From contig NZ_CP163302.1 of assembly GCF_041022165.1 (NCBI RefSeq), positions 3,658,001-3,722,000 of the forward strand: a DNA stretch of 64,000 nt. The letters are read 5' to 3'. The position numbers were made by a program, and so were the translations under genes. A model generated the notes under the pieces. It ran no database searches and was not told the origin of the DNA. It worked only from the letters and a program-made list of their open reading frames with translations. Shown piece after piece: positions 1 through 11,193 of the stretch. Source of the DNA: Sinomonas sp. P10A9 (lineage in GTDB: Bacteria; Actinomycetota; Actinomycetes; Actinomycetales; Micrococcaceae). Position 1 is the first letter of the stretch. Each line of letters begins with the position of its first letter.

Positions 1-2207
<2,207 letters not shown>

Positions 2208-2268
2208 AACGTCTCTATCCTTCTCCGTTGAAGTCACAAGGGTGCCCATGGGCCCAGCCGGCCTCAGA

Positions 2269-3051
2269 CTAGCGGACGATCAAGACATCCAGGATTCGGG
2301 GGCCGTGGACGCCCTCGACGCGCTCGAGTTCGATGTCACTCGTTGCGCTCGGCCCCGAGATGAGGGTGAGCGGGCGCGTGATGTCGAGCCGCGCGAACCC
2401 CTCGGGAACGAGCCCCACGATCGTCTCGACCGGGACCACGCACACGTGGTGGTCTGGCACGAGCGAGATCGCACGCCGCCCCTGGTCCGGCGACCCGTCG
2501 AGGATGATCGTGCCGGTCTCGGCGACGCTCACCGCGGAACTCGTCACGACCGCGTCGAGCGCATCGAGGCGGTCGACGCCGAGCGGGGCCTCCCGCGAAT
2601 CCGTCACCGCGTGCTCGGCGAGACTCGAGTGCAGCCACTCGCTGGGAAGCCCGGCGGGCGCGACGAAGGTCTTCCCGTCAAGCCGCACCCTGATGGCCTC
2701 CACGAGGCCGTCCCGGCCCACGATCTCGACGCTCGCCTTGTAGTCCTCGAGGCGATCGACCAGCAGGGCGACGAGCTCGTCCTGGGCGAGCCCCGACGTC
2801 GTGCGATACGGCCGGGTGACTTCGCCGCTACCCGGGGTGACCTCAGCCCCACCAGAGGTGACCTCGCCGCCACCCGGGGTGACCTCAGCACCACCAGAGG
2901 TGACCTCGCCGCCACCCGGGGTGACCTCAGCACCACCAGAGGTGACCTCAGCACCACCAGAGGTGACCTCGGCGGCACTAGGGGTGACCTCGGCGGGGGC
3001 GGTGCCCAGTGCCGCGTGGATCCTGGCCAGGATGTCGTCGCGCGCGCTCAC
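2269..3051 (-). CDS. lutC: LutC, LUD-domain subunit of L-lactate oxidation complex
   Basis: A 260-residue LUD-domain protein, the third subunit of the LutABC iron-sulfur system that oxidises L-lactate to pyruvate. The GTG start at 3051 overlaps the lutB stop by four bases (GTGA), giving translational coupling. The LUD part (about residues 85-260) contains the family stretches [17 protein letters not shown] and [10 protein letters not shown]. Unusually, residues 21-79 are a low-complexity insert of eight seven-residue repeats of the form EVTxGGx, encoded by 21-bp DNA repeats (separate entry). It lies between a short N-terminal helix ([15 protein letters not shown]) and the LUD fold, where it probably forms a flexible Thr/Gly-rich linker. 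The reading frame is intact across it. Confidence 0.92.
   Translation of the reverse strand: MSARDDILARIHAALGTAPAEVTPSAAEVTSGGAEVTSGGAEVTPGGGEVTSGGAEVTPGGGEVTSGGAEVTPGSGEVTRPYRTTSGLAQDELVALLVDRLEDYKASVEIVGRDGLVEAIRVRLDGKTFVAPAGLPSEWLHSSLAEHAVTDSREAPLGVDRLDALDAVVTSSAVSVAETGTIILDGSPDQGRRAISLVPDHHVCVVPVETIVGLVPEGFARLDITRPLTLISGPSATSDIELERVEGVHGPRILDVLIVR
2815..2991 (-). repeat. 21-bp in-frame tandem repeat inside lutC
   Basis: Eight consecutive 21-bp units encode [14 protein letters not shown] (twice), then EVTPGGG alternating with EVTSGGA, then EVTPGSG and a final EVT. In the central part the period doubles to 42 bp because the SGGA and PGGG types alternate almost identically at DNA level. That is the signature of recent slippage or unequal recombination. 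The unit length is a multiple of three, so copy-number change would not break lutC. Confidence 0.92.
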
Positions 3052-4610
3052 TTGCTCTCCCCTTCGGTTGCTGGGCGATCCGTTGCCGGCCGACTGCCGT
3101 CTCGCTTCTTCCATTGCTGCCGGAACGACTCCGCGGGCGGGGCGGGGATGTCGCGGCTCTGCGTCCAGCCGGCACCGATGCCGGGCAGCTTTGAGATGAC
3201 CCCATAGCGCCCGGCGGCGGCCTTCCCCAGCGGGAGGCCGCGTTCGAGCAGGCCCATGCGCGCGCCGTCGGACATCGCCCAGGACGCGCCGGTCATGGCG
3301 AGGTCGAACTGCGAGGGCAGGCGCCGCGCACCAGGCTTGGACCGCCGTTCCTCGACGTCCTCGCCGCGCAGGTGCACGAGGATCTCGGGGATGTTGATCT
3401 TCACCGGGCAGGCGTCGAAGCACGCCCCGCACAGCGAGGACGCGTACGGCAGGGACTTGTTCTCCTCGGCCTCGATGCCGGTGAGCAGCGGGGACAGGAT
3501 CGCTCCGATCGGACCGGGGTACGTGGACCCGTAGGCGTGGCCGCCGGCCCTCTCGTACACGGGACACACGTTCATGCATGCCGAGCAGCGGATGCAGTGC
3601 AGCGCGGAGCGCCCGTGGCGGTCCGCGAGCGCCCGGGTGCGGCCGTTGTCGAGGATCACCACGTGGACGTTCTGTGGGCCGTCGCCAGGGGTCACCCCGG
3701 TCCACAACGACGTGTAGGGGTTCATGCGCTCCCCGGTAGAGGACCGCGGCAGCAGCTGCATGAACACGCCCAGGTCCTCAGCGCGCGGCAGGACCTTCTC
3801 GATGCCCATGACGGTGATGAGGGTCTCTGGCAGCGTAAGGCACATGCGCCCGTTGCCCTCGGACTCGACGACGCCGAGGGTACCGGTCTCCGCGATGCCG
3901 AAGTTGGCACCGGAGATCGCGACGCGGGCGGAGAGGAACTTGGCACGCAGGTGCGCGCGGGCGGCCATCGCGAGGCGGCGCGGCTCATCGGTCAGATCCG
4001 GGTCGACGCCGGGCATCTCCCGCAGGAAGATGTCCCGGATCTCGGTGCGGTTCTTGTGGATCGCGGGAACCAGGATGTGGCTCGGCTTGTCGTGGCCGAG
4101 CTGGACGATGAGCTCCGCGAGGTCCGTCTCGAACGCCGCGATTCCACGCTCCTCGAGGTATTCGTTGAGCCCGATCTCCTGCGTGGCCATGGACTTGACC
4201 TTGACCACCTCGGTGGCCCCACTGTTCTCGTCCGGACCTGTCTCGTCCGGACCCGCGGCCCGGATCAGCTCCTCCACGATCCGGTTCGCCTCGGCCGCGT
4301 CCCTGGCCCAGTGGACCGTCCCGCCGCGCGCCGTGAACTGCTCCTCGAACTGCGCGAGCAGCTCGGGCAGGCGTTCCATGGCCTCGGTCTTGATCGCGGA
4401 GCCCGCGTCCCGCAGGGCCTCCCAGTCGGGCAGCTCGGAGACGACCTTGAGCCGCTTGTCCCGGATCGTGTGGGTCGCGTGGGTGAGGTTCCGGCGCTGC
4501 TGGGCGTTGCCGAGCTCGCGCTTCGCATACTTCGGGAACGGCTCAAGCTCGGAGATGTTGCCGAAGCCGCGGGGAGGAACGGCAGGGATTCCAAGGCTGA
4601 CGGCGGTCAT
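3048..4610 (-). CDS. lutB: LutB, iron-sulfur subunit of L-lactate oxidation complex
   Basis: A 520-residue LutB/YkgF-type protein of the L-lactate oxidising complex in the cytoplasm. It combines a LUD domain (about residues 80-310, including SGANFGIAETGTLGVVESEGN) with a ferredoxin-like region. The first cluster motif CIRCSACMNVCPVY is near residue 338 and the second CGACFDACPVKI near residue 392, which fits two [4Fe-4S] clusters. ATG at 4610 overlaps the lutA stop (ATGA), and its stop overlaps the lutC start, so lutABC is a tightly coupled operon. Length is somewhat above the usual 470-480 residues, with the extra sequence mostly at the C-terminus (about residues 455-520). Confidence 0.95.
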   Translation of the reverse strand: MTAVSLGIPAVPPRGFGNISELEPFPKYAKRELGNAQQRRNLTHATHTIRDKRLKVVSELPDWEALRDAGSAIKTEAMERLPELLAQFEEQFTARGGTVHWARDAAEANRIVEELIRAAGPDETGPDENSGATEVVKVKSMATQEIGLNEYLEERGIAAFETDLAELIVQLGHDKPSHILVPAIHKNRTEIRDIFLREMPGVDPDLTDEPRRLAMAARAHLRAKFLSARVAISGANFGIAETGTLGVVESEGNGRMCLTLPETLITVMGIEKVLPRAEDLGVFMQLLPRSSTGERMNPYTSLWTGVTPGDGPQNVHVVILDNGRTRALADRHGRSALHCIRCSACMNVCPVYERAGGHAYGSTYPGPIGAILSPLLTGIEAEENKSLPYASSLCGACFDACPVKINIPEILVHLRGEDVEERRSKPGARRLPSQFDLAMTGASWAMSDGARMGLLERGLPLGKAAAGRYGVISKLPGIGAGWTQSRDIPAPPAESFRQQWKKRDGSRPATDRPATEGESK

Positions 4611-5464
4611 CGCGCACCTCCAGGGGTACCGGCGAGGGCAAGCTCACCGTCGAACATGAGAGGGCTTTCGCGCGTCGAGGCGAGCACCTCCGCGAGGTGG
4701 ACGGTCCGCACGGGGCGACCGGACGGCGTCGTGCGCCTCTCGCGGGAGAGGCCGCCGCCGATGTGCATGAGGCAGCTCGCGTCGCCGCCCGCGCAGGCCC
4801 CGGCTCCGGTGCCGCAGATGTTGGCGACCTTGTCCGCGAGCATCGCCGAGGAGACGTCCGCATTCTTGATCGAGAACGTGCCGCCGAACCCGCAGCATTG
4901 GTCAGCATCGGGGAGGTCGAGCACGTCGAGCCCCTCAACCGAGGCGAGCAGGCCGCGCTGGCGGTCGCCGAGGTGGAGCAGGCGCATGCCGTGGCAGGAC
5001 GGGTGGTACGTGATGGTGCCGGGGAGGTAGGAGCCGAGCTGGGCGGCCGCGTCGGTGACGCCGAGGACGTCCGTGAGGAGCTGGGCGAGCTCGTACGTGC
5101 GGGCGCCCACGGCGTCGGCACGGCGCGCAAGGGTGGAGTCGGCGCCCTTCATGCCGTGCTCCACCGCCCAATCCGCGACCATGGCGTGCTGGTGCTTGAC
5201 CGAAGCGACGCACGACCCGGAGGGCGCCACCGCGACGTCGAATTCCCCGGAGTCGAAGCCAGCCTCGAACGTGCGGACGTGGTTCTCGACGACGGGCAGC
5301 GCCTCGCGCAGGTAGCCCGAGTTGACGTGCATCTGGCCGCAGCAGGCCTGACCGGCAGGGAACACGACCTCGTGTCCGAGCCGCTCCAGGATCTCCACCG
5401 TGGCCTGCGCGACGCGCGGATACATGGCGTCGACGATGCAGGTCGCGAAGAGCGCGATCTTCAT
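4607..5464 (-). CDS. lutA: LutA, CCG-domain subunit of L-lactate oxidation complex
   Basis: A 285-residue protein with two cysteine-rich CCG domains, the LutA/GlpC-like subunit of the L-lactate oxidising complex. Motifs are ACCGQMHVNSGY (near residue 41) and QCCGFGGTFS (near residue 190). The start chosen is ATG 5464 (MKIALFATC), which fits the family N-terminus and has GAGAGGAC upstream. The frame stays open to 5551, but the extra 29 residues have no family character. First gene of lutABC; a TGGTCTGACCA operator lies 45-55 bases upstream, so control by the LldR-type regulator at 10452 is likely. Confidence 0.95.
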   Translation of the reverse strand: MKIALFATCIVDAMYPRVAQATVEILERLGHEVVFPAGQACCGQMHVNSGYLREALPVVENHVRTFEAGFDSGEFDVAVAPSGSCVASVKHQHAMVADWAVEHGMKGADSTLARRADAVGARTYELAQLLTDVLGVTDAAAQLGSYLPGTITYHPSCHGMRLLHLGDRQRGLLASVEGLDVLDLPDADQCCGFGGTFSIKNADVSSAMLADKVANICGTGAGACAGGDASCLMHIGGGLSRERRTTPSGRPVRTVHLAEVLASTRESPLMFDGELALAGTPGGAR

Positions 5465-5508
5465 GGTGTCCTCTCTCGGCCCGGACGCGGATGCGTCGCT
5501 GGCCCATG

Positions 5509-5519
5509 TGGTCTGACCA
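5509..5519. promoter_or_regulatory. Putative LldR operator upstream of lutA
   Basis: The sequence TGGTCTGACCA, a dyad with 5-bp arms around one central base, matches the TNGTNNNACNA pattern known for LldR/FadR-type GntR regulators. It sits between the D-lactate dehydrogenase stop and the lutA start. Closely related copies occur at 8531, 8594 and 8608. Confidence 0.75.
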
Positions 5520-5584
5520 TAGCATAGCAATGTGCGGGTGATCACACCCACACTATGGTTCGGGAGGGCGGCGCGCCCACCGCG

Positions 5585-8494
5585 TCAGGGGCGCGTCGCC
5601 TCGGCGAGCAACTCCAGGATGTGCCGGTACGGGCGCCCGGTAGCCCGGGTCAGGCCGATCTCGCACGTCCGGTTCGACGACGCGTACTCGGCGAAGCGCC
5701 CGCCACGCTCGCGCTCGGCCTCCGCGAGGCCGCCCGCCTCGGGGGCCGTAGCCGAGGCCGTAAGCTCGGGGTGCAGAAGGCCGCGGTCCCCCGCGAAGCC
5801 GCAGCAGCCGGCCTCGAGCGGAGTGAAGACCTCGTCCGCGATGTGCCCGGCGATCGCGGCGAGCCGCGGCGTGGTCCCGGCGATGGTGCCCGAGCAGGTG
5901 GGGTGGAGCGCCACGGACGGGATCTGGCGGCGCACCGGCAGCCGCGGCAGGAGGCCCGCGGCGAACTCGATCGCGTCCACGACCCGCAGCCCGGAGCCCT
6001 CGGCGGCCGAGCGGAGCATGATCGCGAGGCCCTCGGCGCACGAGGAGGCGTCGACCACGATCGGCAGGCGCCCGCCCTCGGTCGCCTCGAGAAGCGCAGG
6101 TACCACGATCGAGCGCATGTGCTCCCAGCCCGACGTCATGCCCTTGGACTTCCACGGCGTCCCGCAGCACATCGAGCCGACGCCCTCGGGGGTGCGCAGC
6201 CGCACCCCCGCCCGGTCGCATACGTCAAGGAACGCGCCGGTGGCGCCGCCGGGGTGGCCACCCTCCTCGGGTCCGAACATCGTGCCGATGCACGCCGAGA
6301 AGAGCACGGCCTCCGCGGCGTCGTCGCGCCGCCGGGGACGCGCGACGCCGCCGCCCGGCAGGCCGCCGTCGTACATCGGGATCTCTTCGCCGAGCAGCTT
6401 CCGCGCGACGCGCGTGACCCCCTCGAGGGGGGCGGACGGGAGGGCCTTCGCGGAACTCAGCGCCGCTCCCCCGACGCGCGACGCCGCGCCCCACGCGTGC
6501 GCCGCGGCGTTCCATGCCGCGGACTCGACCCGGCCGGCGTCCTCAGCGCGCAGGCGGCGGACGAAGTCGCCGGTATTGATGCCCACGGGGCACGCCGTGC
6601 CGCACATGCCGTCGACGGCGCACGTGGAGACACCGCTGTAGTCGTAACCGTCGAGGATCTGCCGCGCGAGCTCCTCGTTGCCCTCGGCGCGGGCCTGCTC
6701 GGCGTCGCGGCGGAGCGTGATGCGCTGGCGCGGGGTGAGGGTGAGCGAGCGGGACGGGCACACTGGCTCGCAGTACCCGCACTCGACGCAGCGGTCCACT
6801 TCCTCCTCGACCGTGGGCGTGACCTTGAGGTCAGCCAGGTACGAGCGGGGGTCGTCGGAGAGGACGGCGCCCGGGTTGAGGATGCCGCGCGGGTCTGCGA
6901 GGCGCTTGACCTCCTTCATGACCTCGTACAGCTCGTCGCCGTACTGGCGGCGCACGTACGGGGCCATGATGCGGCCGGTACCGTGCTCGGCCTTGAGGGT
7001 CCCGCCGGCGCCGAGCACGAGATCGACGAGGTCCTCGGTGAAGTCCTCGTACCTGCTCGTGTCACCGGTGGAGAAGTCCTCGTTGAGCATGAAGTGGAGG
7101 TTGCCGTCCTTGGCGTGGCCGAAGATCACCGGGTCGCGGTAGCCGTGGTCGGCCAGGAGCCCCGCGAGGTCGTGGCAGGTGCCTGCGAGGGCCGAGACTG
7201 GAACAGCGATGTCCTCGAGGAGCTGGCTCGTGCCGGACGGGCGCGCGCTCGCCACGGTCGAGTAGAGGCCCTTGCGGACCTTCCACAGGGCGGCGCGCTC
7301 GCGGGCGTCCCGCGTCATGGCGACGGGCCGGGCGAGCCCGAGGCCCGCGAACAGCCGCGTGGCGGCGCTGGCCCGGTCCGCCAGTTCCTCGGGACTCGAG
7401 GCGGCGAACTCGACGAGCAGCCCCGCCGGGTCGGAGAGGTCCAGAGTCCGGATCTCCTCGGGGCAGTCGGAGAGGCGCGAGGAAACCCGCAGGGACACGG
7501 CATCCATGAGCTCCGCGGTGTCCGCGCCGGCTGCGACGAGCTCCGGGATCGCCGCAGCGGCGGCGCCCACGCCGGGGAAGACGAGGAGGCCGGTGGCGAT
7601 GTGGGGCTTGACCTCGACCGTGTCGAACACGGCCTCCGCCACGAACGCGAGCGTGCCCTCGGAACCGATCACGAGGTGAACGAAGATGTCGAGAGGGTCC
7701 TCGAAGTCCAGGAACGCGTTGAGCCCGTAGCCCATGGTGTTCTTCATCGAGAACTGGCGGCGGATCCGCGCGACCGAGTCCGTCGAGGCGAGGATCCGCT
7801 GCCGCAGCCGTGCGAGGCCCTCGTGGAGGGCGGGCTCGCGGCTGGCGAATTCGGACGACGCCGCAGGGTCGCCGGAGTCGATCACGGTCCCCGAGGGCAG
7901 GACGAACCGCATGGACCTCAGGGTCCGGTACGTGTTGGCCTCGGTGCCGCAGTGCATGCCGGAGGAGTTGTTGGCCACGACGCCGCCGATCGTGCACGCG
8001 ATCTCGCTCGCCGGGTCCGGCCCGAGCGCGCGGTGGTGCCGGGCGAGGCGCGCGTTGACGGCGCGGACCGTCACGCCCGGCTGGACGCGCACAGACGCGC
8101 CGCCGTCGAGCACCTCGAGGCCGGAGAAGTTGCGGCGCGTGTCTGCGAGGACCCCCGCCGTGATCGCCTGGCCGGACAGGCTCGTGCCTCCGGAGCGGAA
8201 GGTCACGGGGGTTTCGTGCCGCGCGCAGGCGGCGAGGAGGGTCGCAACGTCCCGGTCCGTGCGCGGGGCGGCGACGACCCTCGGGACGAGCAGGTAGTGC
8301 GAGGCATCATGGGCCTTCGCGTGCAGGTCGAGGGGCCGCGTCGTCACGGCCTCGGCGCCGAGGGCCGCCGCGAGCTCGGCGGCGAGCGTCTGCGTACCGG
8401 TGCCCGCGGCCTCCGCTGCGGCCGCCGCGGAAGGTGCCGCGGAAGGTGCCGCCGTCTCGCGGAGGTGAGCGCTCGTCGTCGTGCGCAGCTTCAT
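5585..8494 (-). CDS. FAD-linked, Fe-S-containing D-lactate dehydrogenase (Dld-II type)
   Basis: A 969-residue three-part oxidase. An FAD-binding PCMH domain (about residues 40-260; RSGGTSLSGQA, IGGVVANNSSGM) is followed by the FAD-oxidase C-terminal domain (to about 540) with GHAKDGNLHFML and AEHGTGR. Next is a ferredoxin part with CVECGYCEPVCPSR and CGTACPVGINTGDF, then CCG domains (MCCGTPWK, HPTCSGT, CCGFAGDRG). This architecture is that of quinone-dependent D-lactate dehydrogenases, also annotated as FAD-binding/Fe-S oxidase; glycolate or other 2-hydroxyacids remain possible. ATG 8494 is the family-like start (MKLRTTTSAHL). It lies just upstream of lutA on the same strand and divergent from the permease, so the locus can oxidise both lactate enantiomers. 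Confidence 0.9.
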   Translation of the reverse strand: MKLRTTTSAHLRETAAPSAAPSAAAAAEAAGTGTQTLAAELAAALGAEAVTTRPLDLHAKAHDASHYLLVPRVVAAPRTDRDVATLLAACARHETPVTFRSGGTSLSGQAITAGVLADTRRNFSGLEVLDGGASVRVQPGVTVRAVNARLARHHRALGPDPASEIACTIGGVVANNSSGMHCGTEANTYRTLRSMRFVLPSGTVIDSGDPAASSEFASREPALHEGLARLRQRILASTDSVARIRRQFSMKNTMGYGLNAFLDFEDPLDIFVHLVIGSEGTLAFVAEAVFDTVEVKPHIATGLLVFPGVGAAAAAIPELVAAGADTAELMDAVSLRVSSRLSDCPEEIRTLDLSDPAGLLVEFAASSPEELADRASAATRLFAGLGLARPVAMTRDARERAALWKVRKGLYSTVASARPSGTSQLLEDIAVPVSALAGTCHDLAGLLADHGYRDPVIFGHAKDGNLHFMLNEDFSTGDTSRYEDFTEDLVDLVLGAGGTLKAEHGTGRIMAPYVRRQYGDELYEVMKEVKRLADPRGILNPGAVLSDDPRSYLADLKVTPTVEEEVDRCVECGYCEPVCPSRSLTLTPRQRITLRRDAEQARAEGNEELARQILDGYDYSGVSTCAVDGMCGTACPVGINTGDFVRRLRAEDAGRVESAAWNAAAHAWGAASRVGGAALSSAKALPSAPLEGVTRVARKLLGEEIPMYDGGLPGGGVARPRRRDDAAEAVLFSACIGTMFGPEEGGHPGGATGAFLDVCDRAGVRLRTPEGVGSMCCGTPWKSKGMTSGWEHMRSIVVPALLEATEGGRLPIVVDASSCAEGLAIMLRSAAEGSGLRVVDAIEFAAGLLPRLPVRRQIPSVALHPTCSGTIAGTTPRLAAIAGHIADEVFTPLEAGCCGFAGDRGLLHPELTASATAPEAGGLAEAERERGGRFAEYASSNRTCEIGLTRATGRPYRHILELLAEATRP

Positions 8495-8530
8495 GGGAAG
8501 TCCTTCCGGGCAGACAAATTGAAGGGTATG

Positions 8531-8541
8531 TGGTCGGACCA
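8531..8541. promoter_or_regulatory. Putative LldR operator near the D-lactate dehydrogenase promoter
   Basis: TGGTCGGACCA within the wider near-dyad ATGTGGTCGGACCATAT. It is 36 bases upstream of the leftward dehydrogenase start, so it could repress that gene independently of the permease promoter operators at 8592-8618. Confidence 0.75.
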
Positions 8542-8559
8542 TATCAGCACGTGTGCCCC

Positions 8560-8618
8560 TTGTCACAACCCCGGGGATGTGTGCTAGATTACGTGGTCGG
8601 ACCACGATGGTCCTACCA
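8560..8618 (+). promoter_or_regulatory. Lactate permease promoter with two tandem LldR operators
   Basis: A sigma-70-like promoter is readable: TTGTCA at 8560-8565 and an extended -10, TGCTAGATT, ending at 8590 (19-base spacer). Immediately downstream are a perfect 15-base dyad CGTGGTCGGACCACG (8592-8606) and a second site TGGTCCTACCA (8608-8618), centres 14 bases apart. The sites cover the expected transcription start, which is the position for repression that is relieved by lactate. The pattern matches TNGTNNNACNA. Confidence 0.75.
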
Positions 8619-8666
8619 CATCGGCGCCGGGTTGCCCCCGGTCTCCACCTCCCCACAGGAGTCCGC

Positions 8667-10349
8667 ATGACCTTCACCCCCGTGACCGACCCGGTGGCCG
8701 GCAGCGTCGCCGTCTCCGCCCTGATCGGGCTCATCCCCCTTGTGACCTTCTTCGTGCTGCTCGCCGTCGTGCGCACCAAGGCCCATGTGGCCGGCGCCTT
8801 CGCTTTGCTCGCGGCCCTCGTCGTCGCGACCCTCGCTTACCACATGCCGATCGGGCTCGCGGCCCTCGCGGCAACGCAGGGCGGCATCTTCGGGGCCTTC
8901 CCTGTGTTCTGGATCGTCCTCACGGCTGTGTGGCTCTACCAGGTCACGGTCCTGAGCGGTCGGTTCGAGGACCTCAGGCGCATCTTCGACCGCCTCGGCG
9001 GCGGGGACCTGCGCATCCAGGCCATCCTCATCGCCTTCTGCTTCGGCGGCCTCATGGAGGCGCTCGCGGGCTTCGGCGCACCCGTGGCCATCACCGCAAC
9101 CATGCTCATGGCCATCGGCCTCAAGCCCCTGCGCGCCGCGGCGACCGTACTCGTGGCCAACACCGCGCCGGTGGCCTTCGGGGCGATCGCCATTCCGATC
9201 ACCACGGCGGGCGCGCTCACCGGCATCCCCGCCGAGCACATCGGCGCGATCGTCGGCCGGCAGACACCCCTCCTCGCGTTCCTCGTGCCGCTCCTGCTGC
9301 TGCTCATCGTTGACGGCGTCCGGGGCCTCCGCGACGCGTGGGCGCCCGCACTCGTGACCGGCGTCGCGTTCGGCCTCGCACAGTTCCTGTGCTCGAACTA
9401 CTTCTCCTACGAGCTCACCGACGTGGTGGCCTCACTCTTCGGCCTCGGTGTCGCCATTGCCTTCCTTCGAGTGTGGAAGCCCCGCGGGGCCGATGCGGCC
9501 CGGGCGCGACTCGGCATCGCCGCGCCGTCCGCCGTCGGGCCGGGCGCTGCCGCCCAGAGCCTGACCGGCCAGCGCGTGTGGCTCGCACTGTTCCCGTACG
9601 TGCTGGTCATCGTTGTGTTCGCAGTGTCGAAGCTGTGGCGGCTCGGCATCGACATCCCCGCAGCCCTCGCCGCAACGGACGTCAAGGTCAACTGGCCGAT
9701 CCTCCACGACGCCCTCCTCGGTGCGAACGGAAAGCCCGTTTCCTCGACCGTCTACAACTTCCAGTGGCTCTCCGGTCCCGGCACCCTGCTGCTCATCTCG
9801 GGCCTGATCATCGCCCTCGTCTACTCGAAGTACGACGGCGACGGGCGCTTCAGCCTCAAGGTCTCCGACGCGATCGCCGAGCTGTGGCGGACGCTGGTCA
9901 AGATGCGGTTCGCGGCCCTGACGATCATCCTCGTGCTGGCGGTCGCGTACGTGATGAACCTCTCGGGTCAAACGGTCGCGATCGGCACGTGGCTCGCCGG
10001 CACCGGTGCGGCGTTCGCGTTCCTGTCCCCGATCCTCGGGTGGATCGGCACGGCCGTGACCGGATCCGACACGTCCGCCAACGCGCTCTTCGCCAAACTG
10101 CAGCAGACTGCCGGGCACGCCGCGGGCATCGACCCGTCGCTGCTCGTCGCTGCCAACACGTCCGGCGGCGTGGTGGGGAAGCTCATCAGCCCCCAGAACC
10201 TCGCGATCGCGGCGACCTCGGTGGGCATGGACGGCCAGGAGTCGGTCATCCTGCGCAAGGTCGTGTGGTGGAGCGTGGGCATGCTGCTGGTGCTGTGCAC
10301 CCTCGTATACCTCCAGTCCACGCCGGTCCTCGGATGGATGCTCCCGTAG
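8667..10349 (+). CDS. lldP: L-lactate permease (LctP/LldP family)
   Basis: A 560-residue polytopic inner-membrane protein of the lactate permease family, which imports L-lactate (often also D-lactate and glycolate) with protons. Visible features are many hydrophobic segments, the segment FCFGGLMEALAGFGAPVAIT near residue 125, and the C-terminal ITGSDTSANALF-like segment, here AVTGSDTSANALFAKLQ. The start at ATG 8667 is preceded by CAGGAG. Full length for the family (about 550 residues). It heads a rightward unit with the regulator gene 100 bases downstream and is divergent from the D-lactate dehydrogenase. Confidence 0.95.
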   Translation: MTFTPVTDPVAGSVAVSALIGLIPLVTFFVLLAVVRTKAHVAGAFALLAALVVATLAYHMPIGLAALAATQGGIFGAFPVFWIVLTAVWLYQVTVLSGRFEDLRRIFDRLGGGDLRIQAILIAFCFGGLMEALAGFGAPVAITATMLMAIGLKPLRAAATVLVANTAPVAFGAIAIPITTAGALTGIPAEHIGAIVGRQTPLLAFLVPLLLLLIVDGVRGLRDAWAPALVTGVAFGLAQFLCSNYFSYELTDVVASLFGLGVAIAFLRVWKPRGADAARARLGIAAPSAVGPGAAAQSLTGQRVWLALFPYVLVIVVFAVSKLWRLGIDIPAALAATDVKVNWPILHDALLGANGKPVSSTVYNFQWLSGPGTLLLISGLIIALVYSKYDGDGRFSLKVSDAIAELWRTLVKMRFAALTIILVLAVAYVMNLSGQTVAIGTWLAGTGAAFAFLSPILGWIGTAVTGSDTSANALFAKLQQTAGHAAGIDPSLLVAANTSGGVVGKLISPQNLAIAATSVGMDGQESVILRKVVWWSVGMLLVLCTLVYLQSTPVLGWMLP

Positions 10350-10451
10350 CCCGTCCCGCACGGCGGCGAGCCCTCGCTCCGGTGCCCCGCGCTCCCGGGG
10401 CGAGGGCCGGCGTCGTGCGTGACGGCACCCCGTTTACGGCAGGATGGACCC

Positions 10452-11156
10452 ATGTCTGAATCCGCGACCGGCCGCGCGCATGACGCGGTGCTGCGCCACA
10501 TCGAGGGAAGCCTCCGCTCCGGCGAGCTCAAGCTCGGCGACCGGCTGCCGGGCGAGCGTGCCCTCGCCGAGCAGTTCGGCATCTCGCGCGCGTCCGTGCG
10601 GGACGCGATCCGCTCCCTCGAGGTCATGGGCGTAGTCCGGTCCGCGACCGGCTCGGGGCCGAATTCGGGGACGATCGTGGTCTCGGACCCCTCTTCGGCG
10701 CTCGGTGTGGCGCTGCGGATGCACGTCGCGAGCCACCACCTGCCCGTCAAGGACGTGGTCGAGGCGCGCATCATGATGGAGACGTGGTCCCTCGGGCGCG
10801 CGGCCTCCGCGCCGTGGACGCCCGAGCAGCTCGACGACGCGCGCCGCCTCCTCGACGCGATGGACGACGACGCGCTGCCCTCCGAGATCTTCACGCTCCT
10901 CGACTCGCAGTTCCACGTGGCCCTGAGCACCCTCGCGGGCAACGTGGTGGTGAGCACCATGATGGAGTCAATGCGCGAGGCCATCCGCGGCTACATAGAC
11001 GACGCCGTAACTCGCCGCGGCGGCTGGGATCAGGCCGTCACCGTGCTCCGGAGCCACCACCACGCGATCTTCGACGCCGTCGAGGCGCGCGACGGCGAGC
11101 TCGCGGCCCGCCTGGTGCGCGAGCACATCGAGTGGTTCTACGCCCAGAGCGTCTGA
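10452..11156 (+). CDS. lldR: GntR/FCD-family lactate regulator (LldR-like)
   Basis: A 234-residue GntR-type repressor of the FadR subfamily. Its winged helix (about residues 10-75; GDRLPGERALAEQFGISRASVRDAIRSLE) is followed by an FCD ligand-binding domain with the usual metal/ligand residues: LDSQFHVAL, RSHHHAIFD and VREHIEWF supply Asp and three His. It is next to the lactate permease, and TGGTC-N-GACCA dyads of the kind bound by LldR occur three times in the neighbouring promoters, so it is the probable lactate-responsive repressor of this locus. ATG 10452 is chosen over an upstream start (10419) that would add 11 non-family residues. Confidence 0.9.
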   Translation: MSESATGRAHDAVLRHIEGSLRSGELKLGDRLPGERALAEQFGISRASVRDAIRSLEVMGVVRSATGSGPNSGTIVVSDPSSALGVALRMHVASHHLPVKDVVEARIMMETWSLGRAASAPWTPEQLDDARRLLDAMDDDALPSEIFTLLDSQFHVALSTLAGNVVVSTMMESMREAIRGYIDDAVTRRGGWDQAVTVLRSHHHAIFDAVEARDGELAARLVREHIEWFYAQSV

Positions 11157-11193
11157 GCGGCCGGGCGTGCGGTCCGGAGCAGACCTGCGAGCG

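Noticed and set aside
2815..2991. CRISPR-like repeat array
   Set aside because: Units are 21 bp, contiguous, without unique spacers and lie in frame in lutC; this is a coding tandem repeat.
5555..8587. 1010-codon plus-strand open frame opposite the D-lactate dehydrogenase
   Set aside because: Arg/Gly/Val/Asp-rich antisense translation without domains; the minus-strand gene has complete FAD, Fe-S and CCG motifs.
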